Shown piece by piece: positions 45,357-53,713 of a stretch of DNA of 64,000 bases. The stretch's first letter is position 1; each line of letters starts with the position of its first letter. The translations under genes were made by a program, and so were the position numbers. The stretch comes from Subtercola sp. (GTDB lineage Bacteria > Actinomycetota > Actinomycetes > Actinomycetales > Microbacteriaceae): positions 1 through 64,000 of the forward strand of contig JAODBC010000013.1 of the NCBI GenBank assembly GCA_025463765.1, read 5' to 3'. The notes beneath the pieces are model-generated. The model was not told the origin of the DNA and made no database searches. It saw only the letters and a program-made list of their open reading frames with translations.

Positions 45357-47755
45357 CGTACCGAGACGGTCACCGGGCCGGCCGAGGTCGTGTCATCAAG
45401 GCTGAGCTGTACCGACGCGTTGCCGTCGGAATTCAGCTGCAGCCCTGTGGCGGTGCTGAGGCCATCGACGATCACGTCGAATAACGACTGAGCGTCGCCG
45501 GCCGCGGCCAGCACGTAATCGACGTCGTCGAGGGTCGTGCCTGCGGTCGGTGAGAGGATTCTGATGTCGTCGAGCACGACAGCCGTACTCGACGTTGCAG
45601 CAGAAGCTACGCCCGCGTCAGAGACCTGGCGAACCGCGAGACGATGGGTTCCGAACCCGAGACCGGGAAAATCGCGCAGGCCGAAAGAACCGGATCCGTC
45701 GGCCACGGTCTGGGCCACCACCTCGGCGCCGACCGCCGTCTGGTCGACGACTTCGACGGTCGCGCCGGGATTCGCCGTGCCCGCGAGAATCGGGTACAGC
45801 CGATTGTTTTCATCGAGCGTGAAGTGCGCCTGCGGGGGTGCCGGTGCGACAGACGTCGGCGGAGTCGTCGCGGGTGGCGACGTCGGGGGTGCGGTCGGCG
45901 GGGGCGTCGTGGGGGGTGCGGTCGGCGGTGGCGATGTGGGAGGAGACGTCGGCGGGGGAGACGCTGGAGGTGACGTGGGTGGTGGTGACGTGGGTGGTGG
46001 TGACGTGGGTGGTGGCGACGCGGGGGGTGGCGATGCAGGTGGTGGCGACGCCGGGGGTGGCGATGCAGGTGGCGGAGACATCGGTGGCGAGGTGGGGGTG
46101 GTCGGGCCGGTGGTGGGATCGTTCGTCGCCGAGCCGCCGCCCGATTGTGTGCCCGTGCCGCCGTTGGCCGGTGACGACTGCGACGGGTCGCCGGCCGCGG
46201 TGCCAGACCCCGATGATGCGGAGCCGGACGACCCTGAACCAGACGACCCTGAACCGGATGACCCTGTGCCGGAGGATCCTGAGCCCGAGGTGCCCGCGCC
46301 CGCGTTCGCCGGCCCGCCCGCGCCCGAATCGGTGCCGCCGGCTGCAGCGTTCGCGGCTGCGGCGGCAGCTGCCGCTGCAGCAAGGGCGGCCTGGGCGGCA
46401 GCAGTACGAGCCGCCGAACCGGGCTTCGGCTCACCGTAGAGCGCATTCGCGTCGAAGTGTCGCTCACCACCCGACGATTGCGCGGCTGCCACCTCGGAGA
46501 TCGGGGTCGTCGCCGTGTGACTCGCGAGCGGACCGAGCACGAACGCGGCACCGATGGCCGCCGCCACGGCGAGCCCGATGCCCGCCAGCAGACCCGTCGA
46601 CGGCATGATCGAGGAGACGGTCGCCGGTGTGGGCATGCGGCCATTCGCGCGATCGACAGACGCCGCGGTGGCGGCGTGGCTCACAGCATGGCTCGCAGGG
46701 TGGCCGGCAATGGCATTGGCATCGTGGAGGGGTTCAGGGCCGCTGCTGCCGAGGGAATGCGCGGTGTTCGGGTGGGCGGTGATCGGGTGAGTGGTGTTCA
46801 GGTGAGTGGTGATCGGGTGAGTGGTGATCGAGTGAGTGGTGATCGGGTGAGTGTTGAACGCCTGCTGCATCTTGGCGGCAGACCCGGCCCCGCCGGGCCC
46901 CACCCCACTCGCCAACCCACCGAGCGTCGCAGCCGAAGCGCTGCTGCCGGCCTGCAGCCACACCGTGTAGGCGAGCGCGCCGGCGATACCGGCCGCGAGC
47001 GGCAGCATCACCAGAGCGAGCCGCGACCCGATGTCTTTGGCCTCTTCTTCGACGATGGTGCACGACGGACACCCGGCCAAGTGCGTCTCGACGCGTTTCG
47101 ACTCGCGCGGGCCGAGACTGCCACGGGTGTACGACCCGAGCTTTTCGATGACCGCCGCGCACTCGGTGTCGGCCGAGCGAATGAGAGGAGCCTGAATCCA
47201 TGCCTGCCGCAGGCCTTCTCGAGCGCGAAAGGTCAGCGCCGACACCGCGTTCGATGTCATGCCGAGCAGCGGCGAGATCTCTTGCGACGAAAGCTGCTCG
47301 ACCTCGCTGTACCAGAGCGCCTCTTGCCAGCGGGTCGGCAGCGAACGAAAGGCCTGCGCGGTGAGGCTCTTGTCGAGGGCCAGCAGAGTCTCGGCGTCTT
47401 CTGACGAGGGGTCGGCCAGGGCATCCAGTTCGTCGCTGGCGTCGACGATGCTGGCCTTGCGCCACTGCATGGCCACGTTGCGGATGGTGCTGAACAGGTA
47501 CGGCCGGAACGCCGCTGTGGGGCCGCCACCGCCCTTGATGGCCTGCAGAACCTTCGCGAAACTCTCGGCGACGACGTCGTCGGGGTCGAGGGCGTAACTT
47601 CGTGCGACCGTTCGGCCGGCTCGAGAGTGCCGGTTCCACAGCTCGCCGAAGGCGCGCGAGTCGCCTTCGCGTGTGCGTTGCACCAGCTCGAGATCGCTCG
47701 GGCCGTTTTCGTCGCCGAGCACCGCGTGCGCGCCGACCGGCCCTTCGTTGGTCAC
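45284..47755 (-). CDS. ECF-like sigma factor fused to anti-sigma-like zinc finger, membrane helices and extracellular-type domains
   Basis: 823 aa. Sigma region 2 ~20-100 (DLELVQRTREGDSRAFGELWNRHS, DPDDVVAESFAKVLQAIKGG) and region 4 ~130-190 (LPTRWQEALWYSEVEQLSSQEISPLLG). A zinc-finger anti-sigma motif follows with Cys199, His225, Cys229 and Cys232 (THLAGCPSC). Hydrophobic helix 1 at ~246-267; seven His-containing pentapeptides (302-334); helix 2 at ~387-411; an Ala run, a Gly/Ser run, a Pro-rich stalk (552-641), and two Ig-like segments to the end (AGTANPGATVEVVDQ; ILSPTAGTTLDDVD). This recalls ECF groups with C-terminal zinc-finger/membrane extensions (ECF52/53-like). GTG start. Signal and target promoters unknown. 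Confidence 0.88.
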   Translation of the reverse strand: MTNEGPVGAHAVLGDENGPSDLELVQRTREGDSRAFGELWNRHSRAGRTVARSYALDPDDVVAESFAKVLQAIKGGGGPTAAFRPYLFSTIRNVAMQWRKASIVDASDELDALADPSSEDAETLLALDKSLTAQAFRSLPTRWQEALWYSEVEQLSSQEISPLLGMTSNAVSALTFRAREGLRQAWIQAPLIRSADTECAAVIEKLGSYTRGSLGPRESKRVETHLAGCPSCTIVEEEAKDIGSRLALVMLPLAAGIAGALAYTVWLQAGSSASAATLGGLASGVGPGGAGSAAKMQQAFNTHPITTHSITTHPITTHLNTTHPITAHPNTAHSLGSSGPEPLHDANAIAGHPASHAVSHAATAASVDRANGRMPTPATVSSIMPSTGLLAGIGLAVAAAIGAAFVLGPLASHTATTPISEVAAAQSSGGERHFDANALYGEPKPGSAARTAAAQAALAAAAAAAAAANAAAGGTDSGAGGPANAGAGTSGSGSSGTGSSGSGSSGSGSSGSASSGSGTAAGDPSQSSPANGGTGTQSGGGSATNDPTTGPTTPTSPPMSPPPASPPPASPPPASPPPASPPPTSPPPTSPPPTSPPASPPPTSPPTSPPPTAPPTTPPPTAPPTSPPATTPPTSVAPAPPQAHFTLDENNRLYPILAGTANPGATVEVVDQTAVGAEVVAQTVADGSGSFGLRDFPGLGFGTHRLAVRQVSDAGVASAATSSTAVVLDDIRILSPTAGTTLDDVDYVLAAAGDAQSLFDVIVDGLSTATGLQLNSDGNASVQLSLDDTTSAGPVTVSVRYSDSSAGRFGPEKSVTLTFDPAA
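45833..46102 (-). repeat. Pro-rich repeat region of the sigma-factor fusion
   Basis: About 90 codons of PPPAS/PPPTS/PPTAPP units, encoded by 15-bp GGTGGCGAC-type repeats. In frame; length is likely to vary between strains. Confidence 0.85.
46754..46855 (-). repeat. 15-bp tandem repeat encoding His-rich pentapeptides
   Basis: Encodes THPIT, THSIT, THPIT, THLNT, THPIT, AHPNT, AHS in the loop between the two hydrophobic helices of the sigma-factor fusion. The DNA unit is GTGATCGGGTGAGTG or close variants. Confidence 0.88.
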
Positions 47756-47818
47756 GGTGTACTGCCCTTCTAGAATCGGTCTCGAGGTCTCGCGGCCTTC
47801 TGACCATGTATCGAGAAA

Positions 47819-47846
47819 TATTCGACGAATAGTGAATGATACTCAC
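47819..47846. promoter_or_regulatory. Adjacent palindromes between the sigma-factor gene and glyA
   Basis: TATTCGACGAATA (47819-47831) is a 13-bp odd palindrome and is followed at once by GTGAATGATACTCAC (arms GTGA/TCAC, 47832-47846). They sit 65-90 nt upstream of the sigma-factor GTG, a likely promoter/operator area for that gene. Confidence 0.4.
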
Positions 47847-47870
47847 GCTACCTGAGAAAAGCAACGCTGC

Positions 47871-47876
47871 TATGCT
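47871..47876 (+). promoter_or_regulatory. -10 box of glyA
   Basis: TATGCT, predicting transcription start near 47883, right at the 5' edge of the riboswitch-like RNA. Confidence 0.55.
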
Positions 47877-47879
47877 GGC

Positions 47880-47958
47880 CTCGTCGCAACTGGCGTTCAG
47901 ATGGTTACCATCGGGAAGCGACTGACACGGATTCGGCCGCTCGCCTGGGTCGCTACGG
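47880..47958 (+). ncRNA. Probable ZTP (pfl) riboswitch upstream of glyA
   Basis: Three conserved blocks of the ZTP/pfl motif appear in order: GTCGCAACTGGCG (47883-47895), GGTTACCATCGGGAAGCG (47903-47920) and CCGCTCGCCTGGGTCG (47937-47952), equivalent to consensus GUGACUGGCG, GG..ACCACCGGGGAGCG and CCGYUCGCCUGGGCA. The class senses ZTP/ZMP, a signal of low 10-formyl-THF, and commonly sits before glyA, purH and folD. A short ACGGAA/TTCCGT stem after it (47954-47976) may be the expression platform ahead of AAGGAG and the GTG. Confidence 0.85.
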
Positions 47959-48000
47959 AACCACCGCATCATTCCGTCCTGTCAAAACCAAGGAGTCACC

Positions 48001-49308
48001 GTGACCATCAACGCCCCGGCCGCCGCCGCCAGCTCGCTGCCCTCGACCTTCAACGATTCGCTCTCGAGCGTCGACCCCGAGATCGCCGCCGTGCTGCAGC
48101 AAGAGCTCGGCCGTCAGCGCAACACCCTCGAGATGATCGCGAGCGAGAACTTCGTGCCGCGTGCTGTGCTGCAGGCCCAGGGCTCGGTGCTCACGAACAA
48201 GTACGCCGAGGGTTACCCCGGCCGCCGTTACTACGGCGGCTGCGAGTTCGTCGATATCGCCGAAGACCTTGCCCGCAACCGCGCAAAGGCGCTCTTCGGC
48301 GCCGAACACGCGAACGTGCAGCCGCACGCCGGCGCGCAGGCAAACGCTGCCGCGCTGATGGCTCTCGCGACAATCGGCGACACCATCCTGGGCCAAGAGC
48401 TCTCGCACGGCGGTCACCTCACCCACGGCATGAAGCTCAACTTCTCGGGTAAGAACTACCACGCCACCGCCTACGGCGTCGACCCGCAGACTTACCGCGT
48501 CGACATGGATGTCGTGCGTGCCAAGGCCATCGAATACCGCCCGACCGTACTCATCGCGGGCTGGTCGGCCTACCCCCGCCAGCTCGACTTCGCGGCCTTC
48601 CGCTCCATCGCCGACGAGGTCGGCGCCAAGCTCTGGGTCGACATGGCGCACTTCGCCGGTCTCGTGGCGGCGGGTCTGCATCCCTCGCCCGTTCCGTTTG
48701 CCGACGTCGTGACGTCGACGGTGCACAAGACGCTCGCCGGCCCGCGCAGCGGCGTCGTGCTGAGCACGGCCGAGTACGCCAAGAAGGTCGACTCGGCCGT
48801 CTTCCCCGGCCAGCAGGGCGGCCCGCTGATGCACGTGATCGCCGCCAAGGCGACGGCGTTCAAACTCGCGGGCGAACCCGAGTTCAAAGACCGCATGCAG
48901 CGCACGATCGACGGTTCGAAGATCGTCGCCGAGCGCCTCATGGGCGCCGACACGGTGGCCGCGGGCATCAGCGTTCTGACCGGCGGCACTGACGTGCATC
49001 TCGTTCTGGTCGACCTGCGCAACGCACCGATCGACGGCAAGCAGGCCGAAGACATTCTGCACGAGGTCGGCATCACAGTGAACCGCAACTCGATTCCGTT
49101 CGACCCGCGCCCCCCGATGGTGACCTCCGGTCTGCGCATCGGTACCGCAGCGCTCGCGACGCGCGGTTTCGGCGACGCAGAGTTCACCGAGGTCGCCGAC
49201 ATCATCGCGCAGGCGCTCAAGCCCACGCCCGACGTCGAGGCGCTGCGTGCCCGTGTGGTGAAGCTCACCGACGGCTACCCGCTCTACGACGGCCTCGAGA
49301 ACTGGTAG
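48001..49308 (+). CDS. glyA: Serine hydroxymethyltransferase
   Basis: 435 aa PLP enzyme making glycine and 5,10-methylene-THF from serine. [40 protein letters not shown] is diagnostic; the PLP Lys243 lies in [19 protein letters not shown] start with AAGGAG. Its folate product feeds purN and purH elsewhere in the window, matching the riboswitch class upstream. Confidence 0.96.
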   Translation: MTINAPAAAASSLPSTFNDSLSSVDPEIAAVLQQELGRQRNTLEMIASENFVPRAVLQAQGSVLTNKYAEGYPGRRYYGGCEFVDIAEDLARNRAKALFGAEHANVQPHAGAQANAAALMALATIGDTILGQELSHGGHLTHGMKLNFSGKNYHATAYGVDPQTYRVDMDVVRAKAIEYRPTVLIAGWSAYPRQLDFAAFRSIADEVGAKLWVDMAHFAGLVAAGLHPSPVPFADVVTSTVHKTLAGPRSGVVLSTAEYAKKVDSAVFPGQQGGPLMHVIAAKATAFKLAGEPEFKDRMQRTIDGSKIVAERLMGADTVAAGISVLTGGTDVHLVLVDLRNAPIDGKQAEDILHEVGITVNRNSIPFDPRPPMVTSGLRIGTAALATRGFGDAEFTEVADIIAQALKPTPDVEALRARVVKLTDGYPLYDGLENW

Positions 49309-49316
49309 TCGAAAAC

Positions 49317-50258
49317 GTGGCAGAAGCCGTCACCGGGCAGCAGTTCACGCTGCGCTATGCCTCCGCCGAGCATCCGCAGGCCGCCGAATCGAGCGCCATC
49401 GTCACCGAGCTGGCCGCATCCCTTCGTCAGCTGGTGCTCGAGGGCGTCGAATCGGTCGAGACGCACTCGGTGGGGGTTCTGCCGCCCATGGGCGCCGGAA
49501 TCGTTCTCGTACCGTGGCCCAACCGAATTGCGGATGCCCGCTGGATTCTTGACGGAAAGCCCCAGCAACTCGACATCACCGAACCGGCGACGGGCAACGC
49601 GATTCACGGGCTGCTGCGCAACACGGCGTACCGGCTCACCGACTCGGCCGAGAACTCGGTGACGCTCAGCGCTACCGTTTTTCCGCAGCACGGGTACCCG
49701 TTTCTGCTCGACACGAGCGTGCAGTACCTGCTCGACGATGGCGGGCTCACGGTGACGCACCGACTGCACAACCGAGGCACAGAGGCCGCCCCCGTGGCGG
49801 TCGGAGCGCATCCGTATCTGCGGGTCGGCGACGTTCCGATTGAAGACCTCGTGTTGACGGTCGACGCTGCTACGCAGTTCGAAGTGGATGCCCGGGCCAT
49901 TCCCACTGCCGAAGTCAGCCTCGACGGGTCGGAATTCGACCTGCGCGGGGGGCGCCGCATCGGCGGCCTTGCCATCGACCACGGATACGGGTCGGTCGCA
50001 TTCGCCGACGGCATCGCGGTGCATTCGGTGACGGCACCCGACGGGTCGGGAACCGAACTGTGGGGTGACGAGAGCTTCGCTTTCGTGCAGGTCTACACCC
50101 CGCACAACTTTCCCCGTGAGTCGGGGCCGGGTTACGCGGTGGCGATCGAGCCCATGACGGCGCCGGCGAATTCTTTCAACACGGGCGAGGGACTTCGGTG
50201 GCTCGATCCGGGTTCGACGTTCACGGCGAGTTGGGGCATTCGGCACCGCTCGGCTTAA
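49317..50258 (+). CDS. Aldose 1-epimerase-family protein
   Basis: 313 aa beta-sandwich mutarotase fold. GVLPPMGAGIVLVPWPNRIADARW (N-terminal motif with conserved Asn-Arg), GNAIHGLLRNTAYRL with catalytic-type His, VAVGAHPYLRVG with the second His, and FVQVYTPHNFPRESGPGYAVAIEPMTAPANSFNTGEGLRWL with the catalytic Glu. Interconverts sugar anomers, likely galactose or glucose (phosphate). GTG start 8 nt after glyA, so probably co-transcribed; an unrelated pathway otherwise. Confidence 0.9.
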   Translation: MAEAVTGQQFTLRYASAEHPQAAESSAIVTELAASLRQLVLEGVESVETHSVGVLPPMGAGIVLVPWPNRIADARWILDGKPQQLDITEPATGNAIHGLLRNTAYRLTDSAENSVTLSATVFPQHGYPFLLDTSVQYLLDDGGLTVTHRLHNRGTEAAPVAVGAHPYLRVGDVPIEDLVLTVDAATQFEVDARAIPTAEVSLDGSEFDLRGGRRIGGLAIDHGYGSVAFADGIAVHSVTAPDGSGTELWGDESFAFVQVYTPHNFPRESGPGYAVAIEPMTAPANSFNTGEGLRWLDPGSTFTASWGIRHRSA

Positions 50259-50270
50259 AGATTCGGTGTA

Positions 50271-50302
50271 GCAGCGCCGGGCATCCGCTCGCCCGGCGCT
50301 GC
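50271..50302 (+). terminator. Hairpin after the epimerase gene
   Basis: 12-bp stem GCAGCGCCGGGC / GCCCGGCGCTGC with an 8-nt loop, directly before the stronger terminator. Confidence 0.5.
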
Positions 50303-50310
50303 CGACGCAG

Positions 50311-50346
50311 AAAAGGGCCGGCCCCCTCGGGGAGCCGGCCCTTTTT
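50311..50346. terminator. Bidirectional terminator between convergent genes
   Basis: 12-bp stem AAAAGGGCCGGC / GCCGGCCCTTTT with an inner CCCC-TCG-GGGG helix and T5 on one strand, A4 on the other. Serves the epimerase gene and the small gene at 50358-50594. Confidence 0.88.
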
Positions 50347-50357
50347 GTTGCGAGAGG

Positions 50358-50594
50358 TCAGTTCTCGACGTTCGGCGGAGTCGCGTCGACTTCGCCCACG
50401 AAGTTGTAGGGAATCGGTTCGACGGTTCCTTCGCCGAGGGCCCACGTGCGCACCGAAGTGGCTCCGCCGGCCTCGAAGGTGAGTTCGACGAGATCTTGGT
50501 AGGCCCCGTCGACGTACGGCAGTTCGATGACCTCGGCATTGCCGACGGTTGTCGGGCCGATGAGTTCTGCTTTGTAGGTGCGTTCGTCGGTCAT
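50358..50594 (-). CDS. Small unknown protein, 78 aa
   Basis: ATG with an AAGGAAG site 5-6 nt upstream. Acidic soluble protein (ERTYKAELIGPTTVGNAEVIELPYVDGAYQDLVELTFEAGGATSV), predicted mostly beta strand. Ends before the shared terminator. No family recognised; base composition like its neighbours. The longer upstream frame is Ala/Arg-rich and rejected. Confidence 0.72.
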   Translation of the reverse strand: MTDERTYKAELIGPTTVGNAEVIELPYVDGAYQDLVELTFEAGGATSVRTWALGEGTVEPIPYNFVGEVDATPPNVEN

Positions 50595-50721
50595 AGCTTC
50601 CTTGCTCTTCTCATGTGCTCTGTGCGCGTCGCTGCGTAACCCCAAGCGTAAGGCGCACGCGGCGGGCGCGTAAGGGGCGCCGGTTGCACGTTCTCTCAAA
50701 ATATCGGCATGTCACTTCGAA

Positions 50722-50727
50722 TAAACT
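50722..50727 (+). promoter_or_regulatory. -10 box of the glutathione peroxidase gene
   Basis: TAAACT in an AT-rich patch, predicted start near 50734, leader about 34 nt with GTGAGGGTG before the ATG. Confidence 0.5.
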
Positions 50728-50767
50728 AGTGCTCAAGCGACCGCACCGGTCGCGGTGAGGGTGAACG

Positions 50768-51262
50768 ATGACGTCGACGCTGTATGACATTGAATTCCAG
50801 ACCGCCGAGGGTGAAACGACCACTCTCGACGCCTATCGCGACAAGGTGGTGCTGGTCGTGAACGTGGCGTCGAAGTGCGGGCTCACGCCGCAATACGCCG
50901 ACCTGCAAGAGTTGCAGCGCAGCTACGCCGACCGCGGCTTCAGCGTCGTCGGTTTTCCGTGCAATCAGTTCAACGGGCAGGAGCCGGGCACCGACGCGGA
51001 GATTCAGGAGTTCTGCTCGACCACCTTCGGCGTCGACTTTCCGGTCTTCTCCAAGATCGAGGTCAACGGCGAGGGTCGGCACCCGTTGTATTCCGAGCTC
51101 GTCGAGGCGCAGGATGCCGGTGGCGAGTCCGGTGACGTGCAGTGGAACTTCGAGAAGTTCTTGATTGCGCCCGGGGGAACGGTGCTCTCCCGGTTGCGCC
51201 CGCGCACCGCTCCGAGTGACGCGGAGTTCGTTGCGCTGATCGAAGAGAATCTGCCCGCCTGA
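50768..51262 (+). CDS. Glutathione peroxidase-family (probably thioredoxin-dependent) peroxidase
   Basis: 164 aa. Peroxidatic Cys37 in NVASKCGLTPQY, resolving-Cys region VVGFPCNQFNGQEPG, and WNFEKFLI with the catalytic Trp-Asn. Removes H2O2 and organic peroxides in the cytoplasm. Actinobacteria lack glutathione as the main thiol, so thioredoxin or mycothiol is the more likely reductant (established for related enzymes; not visible here). Confidence 0.93.
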   Translation: MTSTLYDIEFQTAEGETTTLDAYRDKVVLVVNVASKCGLTPQYADLQELQRSYADRGFSVVGFPCNQFNGQEPGTDAEIQEFCSTTFGVDFPVFSKIEVNGEGRHPLYSELVEAQDAGGESGDVQWNFEKFLIAPGGTVLSRLRPRTAPSDAEFVALIEENLPA

Positions 51263-51288
51263 GCCTCGGGCGCTGCCATACTCTCAGA

Positions 51289-52947
51289 ATGAGCAAGTGG
51301 GGCGCTGTCATCATTCTGGGCCTGGCGCAGTTCGTCATGGTGCTCGACAGCACCGTGATGAACGTGTCGATCTCGACGGTCGTGAAAGATCTCGATACAT
51401 CGGTCGCGGCCATGCAGGGTGCCATCACGTTCTACACCCTCACCATGGCCGCGATGATGCTTCTCGGCGCAAAGCTCGGCGACATCTGGGGCCGCCGCCG
51501 GGCCTTCGTCATCGGGGCGATCGTGTACGCGCTCGGCTCGCTGATCACGGGGCTGGCGCCCAACGTCGTGATGCTCTTTCTGGGCTGGTCGGTCGTCGAA
51601 GGCCTGGGCGCGGTGCTGGTCATCCCGGCGATCGCCGCGCTCGTCGCCAACAACTACCAGGGCCGTGACCGGGTCACCGCCTATGCCATCATCGGCGCCA
51701 TCTCGGGCGGCGCCGTGGCCGCCGGCCCGCTGATCGGCGGGTTCGTCACCACCTATTTCAGCTGGCGATACGTCTTCTTCGGCGAAGTGATCATCATGCT
51801 CGTGGTGCTGCTGCTCTGCAGACGTGTCACCGATAGCAGCGTGCCGCAGAAGATTCGGGTGGATGTTCTGAGCGTTCTGCTCTCGGCGGCCGGTCTCGTG
51901 GCAGTCGTTTTCGGAATGCTGCAGAGCAAGACCTGGGGCTGGATTCTGCCGAACCACCCGCCCGAGATCGGCGGAAACCCGATCGAACCGCTCGGATTGT
52001 CACTCGTGCCCTACTTCATTCTCGGCGGCGCCGTGTTGCTGTGGCTCTTCGTGGTGCGGCAGCGGTACCTCGTGCGAATGAACCGGCCGCCGCTCGTGCA
52101 CGTGTCGATGTTCTCGATCGCGCAGCTGCGCGCGGGGCTTTCGGTGCTGGCCGCGCAGTACGCCATCACCGCGGCCATTTTCTTCATGATTCCGGTCTAC
52201 CTTCAGATGACGCTCGGGCTCGATGCGCTGAGTACCGGGCTGAAGATCTTTCCACTCTCGATCTCACTCATCGTGTTCTCGATTGTCGGAACCCGGCTGA
52301 CGGCGGTGTGGTCGCCACGCCGCATTGTGCGACTCGGTCAGCTCATCTTGATCGGAGCATCCATCTTTCTGCTCGCGTCAGTGTCGCTCGACCTCAAGTC
52401 TGTGCCGTTCGCCGTGGGCATGTTCTTCGCCGGCGCCGCCCTCGGCCTCTTGGCTTCGCAGCTCGGAAACGTGAATATGTCGGCGGTCACCGAAGAGCAG
52501 ACCAGCGAGGTCGGCGGCCTGCAGGGAGTGTTTCAGAACCTCGGTTCGTCGCTCGGAACCGCCCTGATCGGCTCGGTGCTCATCGGCTCGCTGGCATCGG
52601 GTTTTCTGGGCGCCGTCAGCTCGAGCGACCTGCCCAGCTCGGTGAAGTCGCAGGTCAGTGACAGCACCCAATCGGGCGTGGAGATCGTGCCGGTGACGAG
52701 CGTGACGGCGATCGCCGAGAAGGCCGGGGTGACCGATGCTCAGGCCACTCAGGTGGAATCGCTGTACGGCGCGTCTCAGGTGTCTGCGCTGCGGCTGTCG
52801 TTCTTCGTGCTGACGGTGATCGCCATCGTCTCGCTCTTGTTCTCGAAGAACATTCCGACGCAATTGGTCGGGGGAGCCGGCAGTAGTGGGCGCTCGAAAC
52901 GGCGACGGCCTCAGACGGCGACGCCGGCTGCAGGCGCGGGCCGGTAG
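51289..52947 (+). CDS. MFS drug efflux transporter, DHA2 (EmrB/QacA) family
   Basis: 552 aa with about 14 hydrophobic segments. N-terminus GLAQFVMVLDSTVMNVSISTVVKDLDTSVAAMQGAITFYTLTMAAMMLLGAKLGDIWGRRRAFVIG shows motif D1 and motif A (GDIWGRRRA); motif C-like GAISGGAVAAGPLIGGFV. A ~60-residue outer loop lies before the last helix (SSSDLPSSVKSQVSDSTQSGVE). Its 3' 37 nt overlap the convergent small membrane gene. Likely drug or antiseptic efflux. Confidence 0.92.
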   Translation: MSKWGAVIILGLAQFVMVLDSTVMNVSISTVVKDLDTSVAAMQGAITFYTLTMAAMMLLGAKLGDIWGRRRAFVIGAIVYALGSLITGLAPNVVMLFLGWSVVEGLGAVLVIPAIAALVANNYQGRDRVTAYAIIGAISGGAVAAGPLIGGFVTTYFSWRYVFFGEVIIMLVVLLLCRRVTDSSVPQKIRVDVLSVLLSAAGLVAVVFGMLQSKTWGWILPNHPPEIGGNPIEPLGLSLVPYFILGGAVLLWLFVVRQRYLVRMNRPPLVHVSMFSIAQLRAGLSVLAAQYAITAAIFFMIPVYLQMTLGLDALSTGLKIFPLSISLIVFSIVGTRLTAVWSPRRIVRLGQLILIGASIFLLASVSLDLKSVPFAVGMFFAGAALGLLASQLGNVNMSAVTEEQTSEVGGLQGVFQNLGSSLGTALIGSVLIGSLASGFLGAVSSSDLPSSVKSQVSDSTQSGVEIVPVTSVTAIAEKAGVTDAQATQVESLYGASQVSALRLSFFVLTVIAIVSLLFSKNIPTQLVGGAGSSGRSKRRRPQTATPAAGAGR

Positions 52948-53192
52948 AACCGGCAGATCGCTGCGGCGCCGATGGCGAGCGCGAGCGGCAGCGCGCAGAA
53001 AACCACCAGGTCGGTGTTCTGCAGCTCGCCTCGTGTCGTCGCGTTCAACAGCAGACCTAGAGCGCTGATGATCGCGGCGTCGAGGGCGAGCACAATGGCG
53101 ACCCGGTTGCCGTTTCGAAAGCTGTAGACGGCTGCGCCGATGCTCGCTAAGAAGATGATGAGCGTCAATAAGAACGACCAGAGCGAGATCAC
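52911..53192 (-). CDS. Small membrane protein, 93 aa
   Basis: Three hydrophobic segments (LWSFLLTLIIFLASIGAAVYSF; VAIVLALDAAIISALGLLL; LVVFCALPLALAIGAAAICRF). GTG start 6 nt after a minus-strand TAGGCT -10 box (53204-53199), so it is leaderless. The last 37 nt overlap the MFS gene antisense. No family recognised. Confidence 0.72.
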   Translation of the reverse strand: MISLWSFLLTLIIFLASIGAAVYSFRNGNRVAIVLALDAAIISALGLLLNATTRGELQNTDLVVFCALPLALAIGAAAICRFYRPAPAAGVAV

Positions 53193-53272
53193 GAGGTCAG
53201 CCTAGCAACAGCGGTGCGCTGAACCCAGCGGCGGCAGGAGGCGGGCCGGGCGCCGGGCGGGCGGATGCTCGG

Positions 53273-53533
53273 TCAGCAGTCCGGCAGGTCGAGCAGGTTG
53301 TTGCGCGGGCTGTCGTCGAGGTCGGCACGCAGGTAGCCGCCGCCCGCGTCGCTGGCGTGCAGTACGGTGGCGCGGTGGTTCGGCAGCGAAACCACGTACG
53401 TGCATCCGCCCACCTCGATGTCGAGAATGGCGTCGGCCGCCGAGATCAGCACCCCGGGCTGGTCTTCGCAGCCGAAGTGGGTGACGTACCCGTTGGCGCT
53501 TTTTCGAGTTGCTGTGACACGACGAACAGTCAT
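53273..53533 (-). CDS. DUF3892-like small protein
   Basis: 86 aa. TVRRVTATRKSANGYVTHFGCEDQPGVLISAADAILDIEVGGCTYVV matches the short DUF3892 family, with two Cys. ATG with a GGAG site. The longer upstream frame, containing repeated CSRGQ, is the antisense of the SDR minisatellite and rejected. Function unknown. Confidence 0.78.
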   Translation of the reverse strand: MTVRRVTATRKSANGYVTHFGCEDQPGVLISAADAILDIEVGGCTYVVSLPNHRATVLHASDAGGGYLRADLDDSPRNNLLDLPDC

Positions 53534-53713
53534 GGTGGGTGCTCCCGTTGGCCCGGGGCCCGCGTACTTCACGCAGGCTCTCGTGAAACACCACAGTAGA
53601 ACGTTCTCTGGCGCGCGCAACCAGATGCGCCGCTGTCTGAGAGCTCGCTCAGTCGCTCGTAACGTAAACCGCCACAATGAGGTACGACGTCGATTGATAG
53701 AGCAGAGGTGCAC

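Noticed and set aside
46754-46855. Possible CRISPR array from regular 15-bp repeats
   Set aside because: Units are contiguous with no spacers and encode pentapeptides in frame of the sigma fusion; no cas genes nearby.
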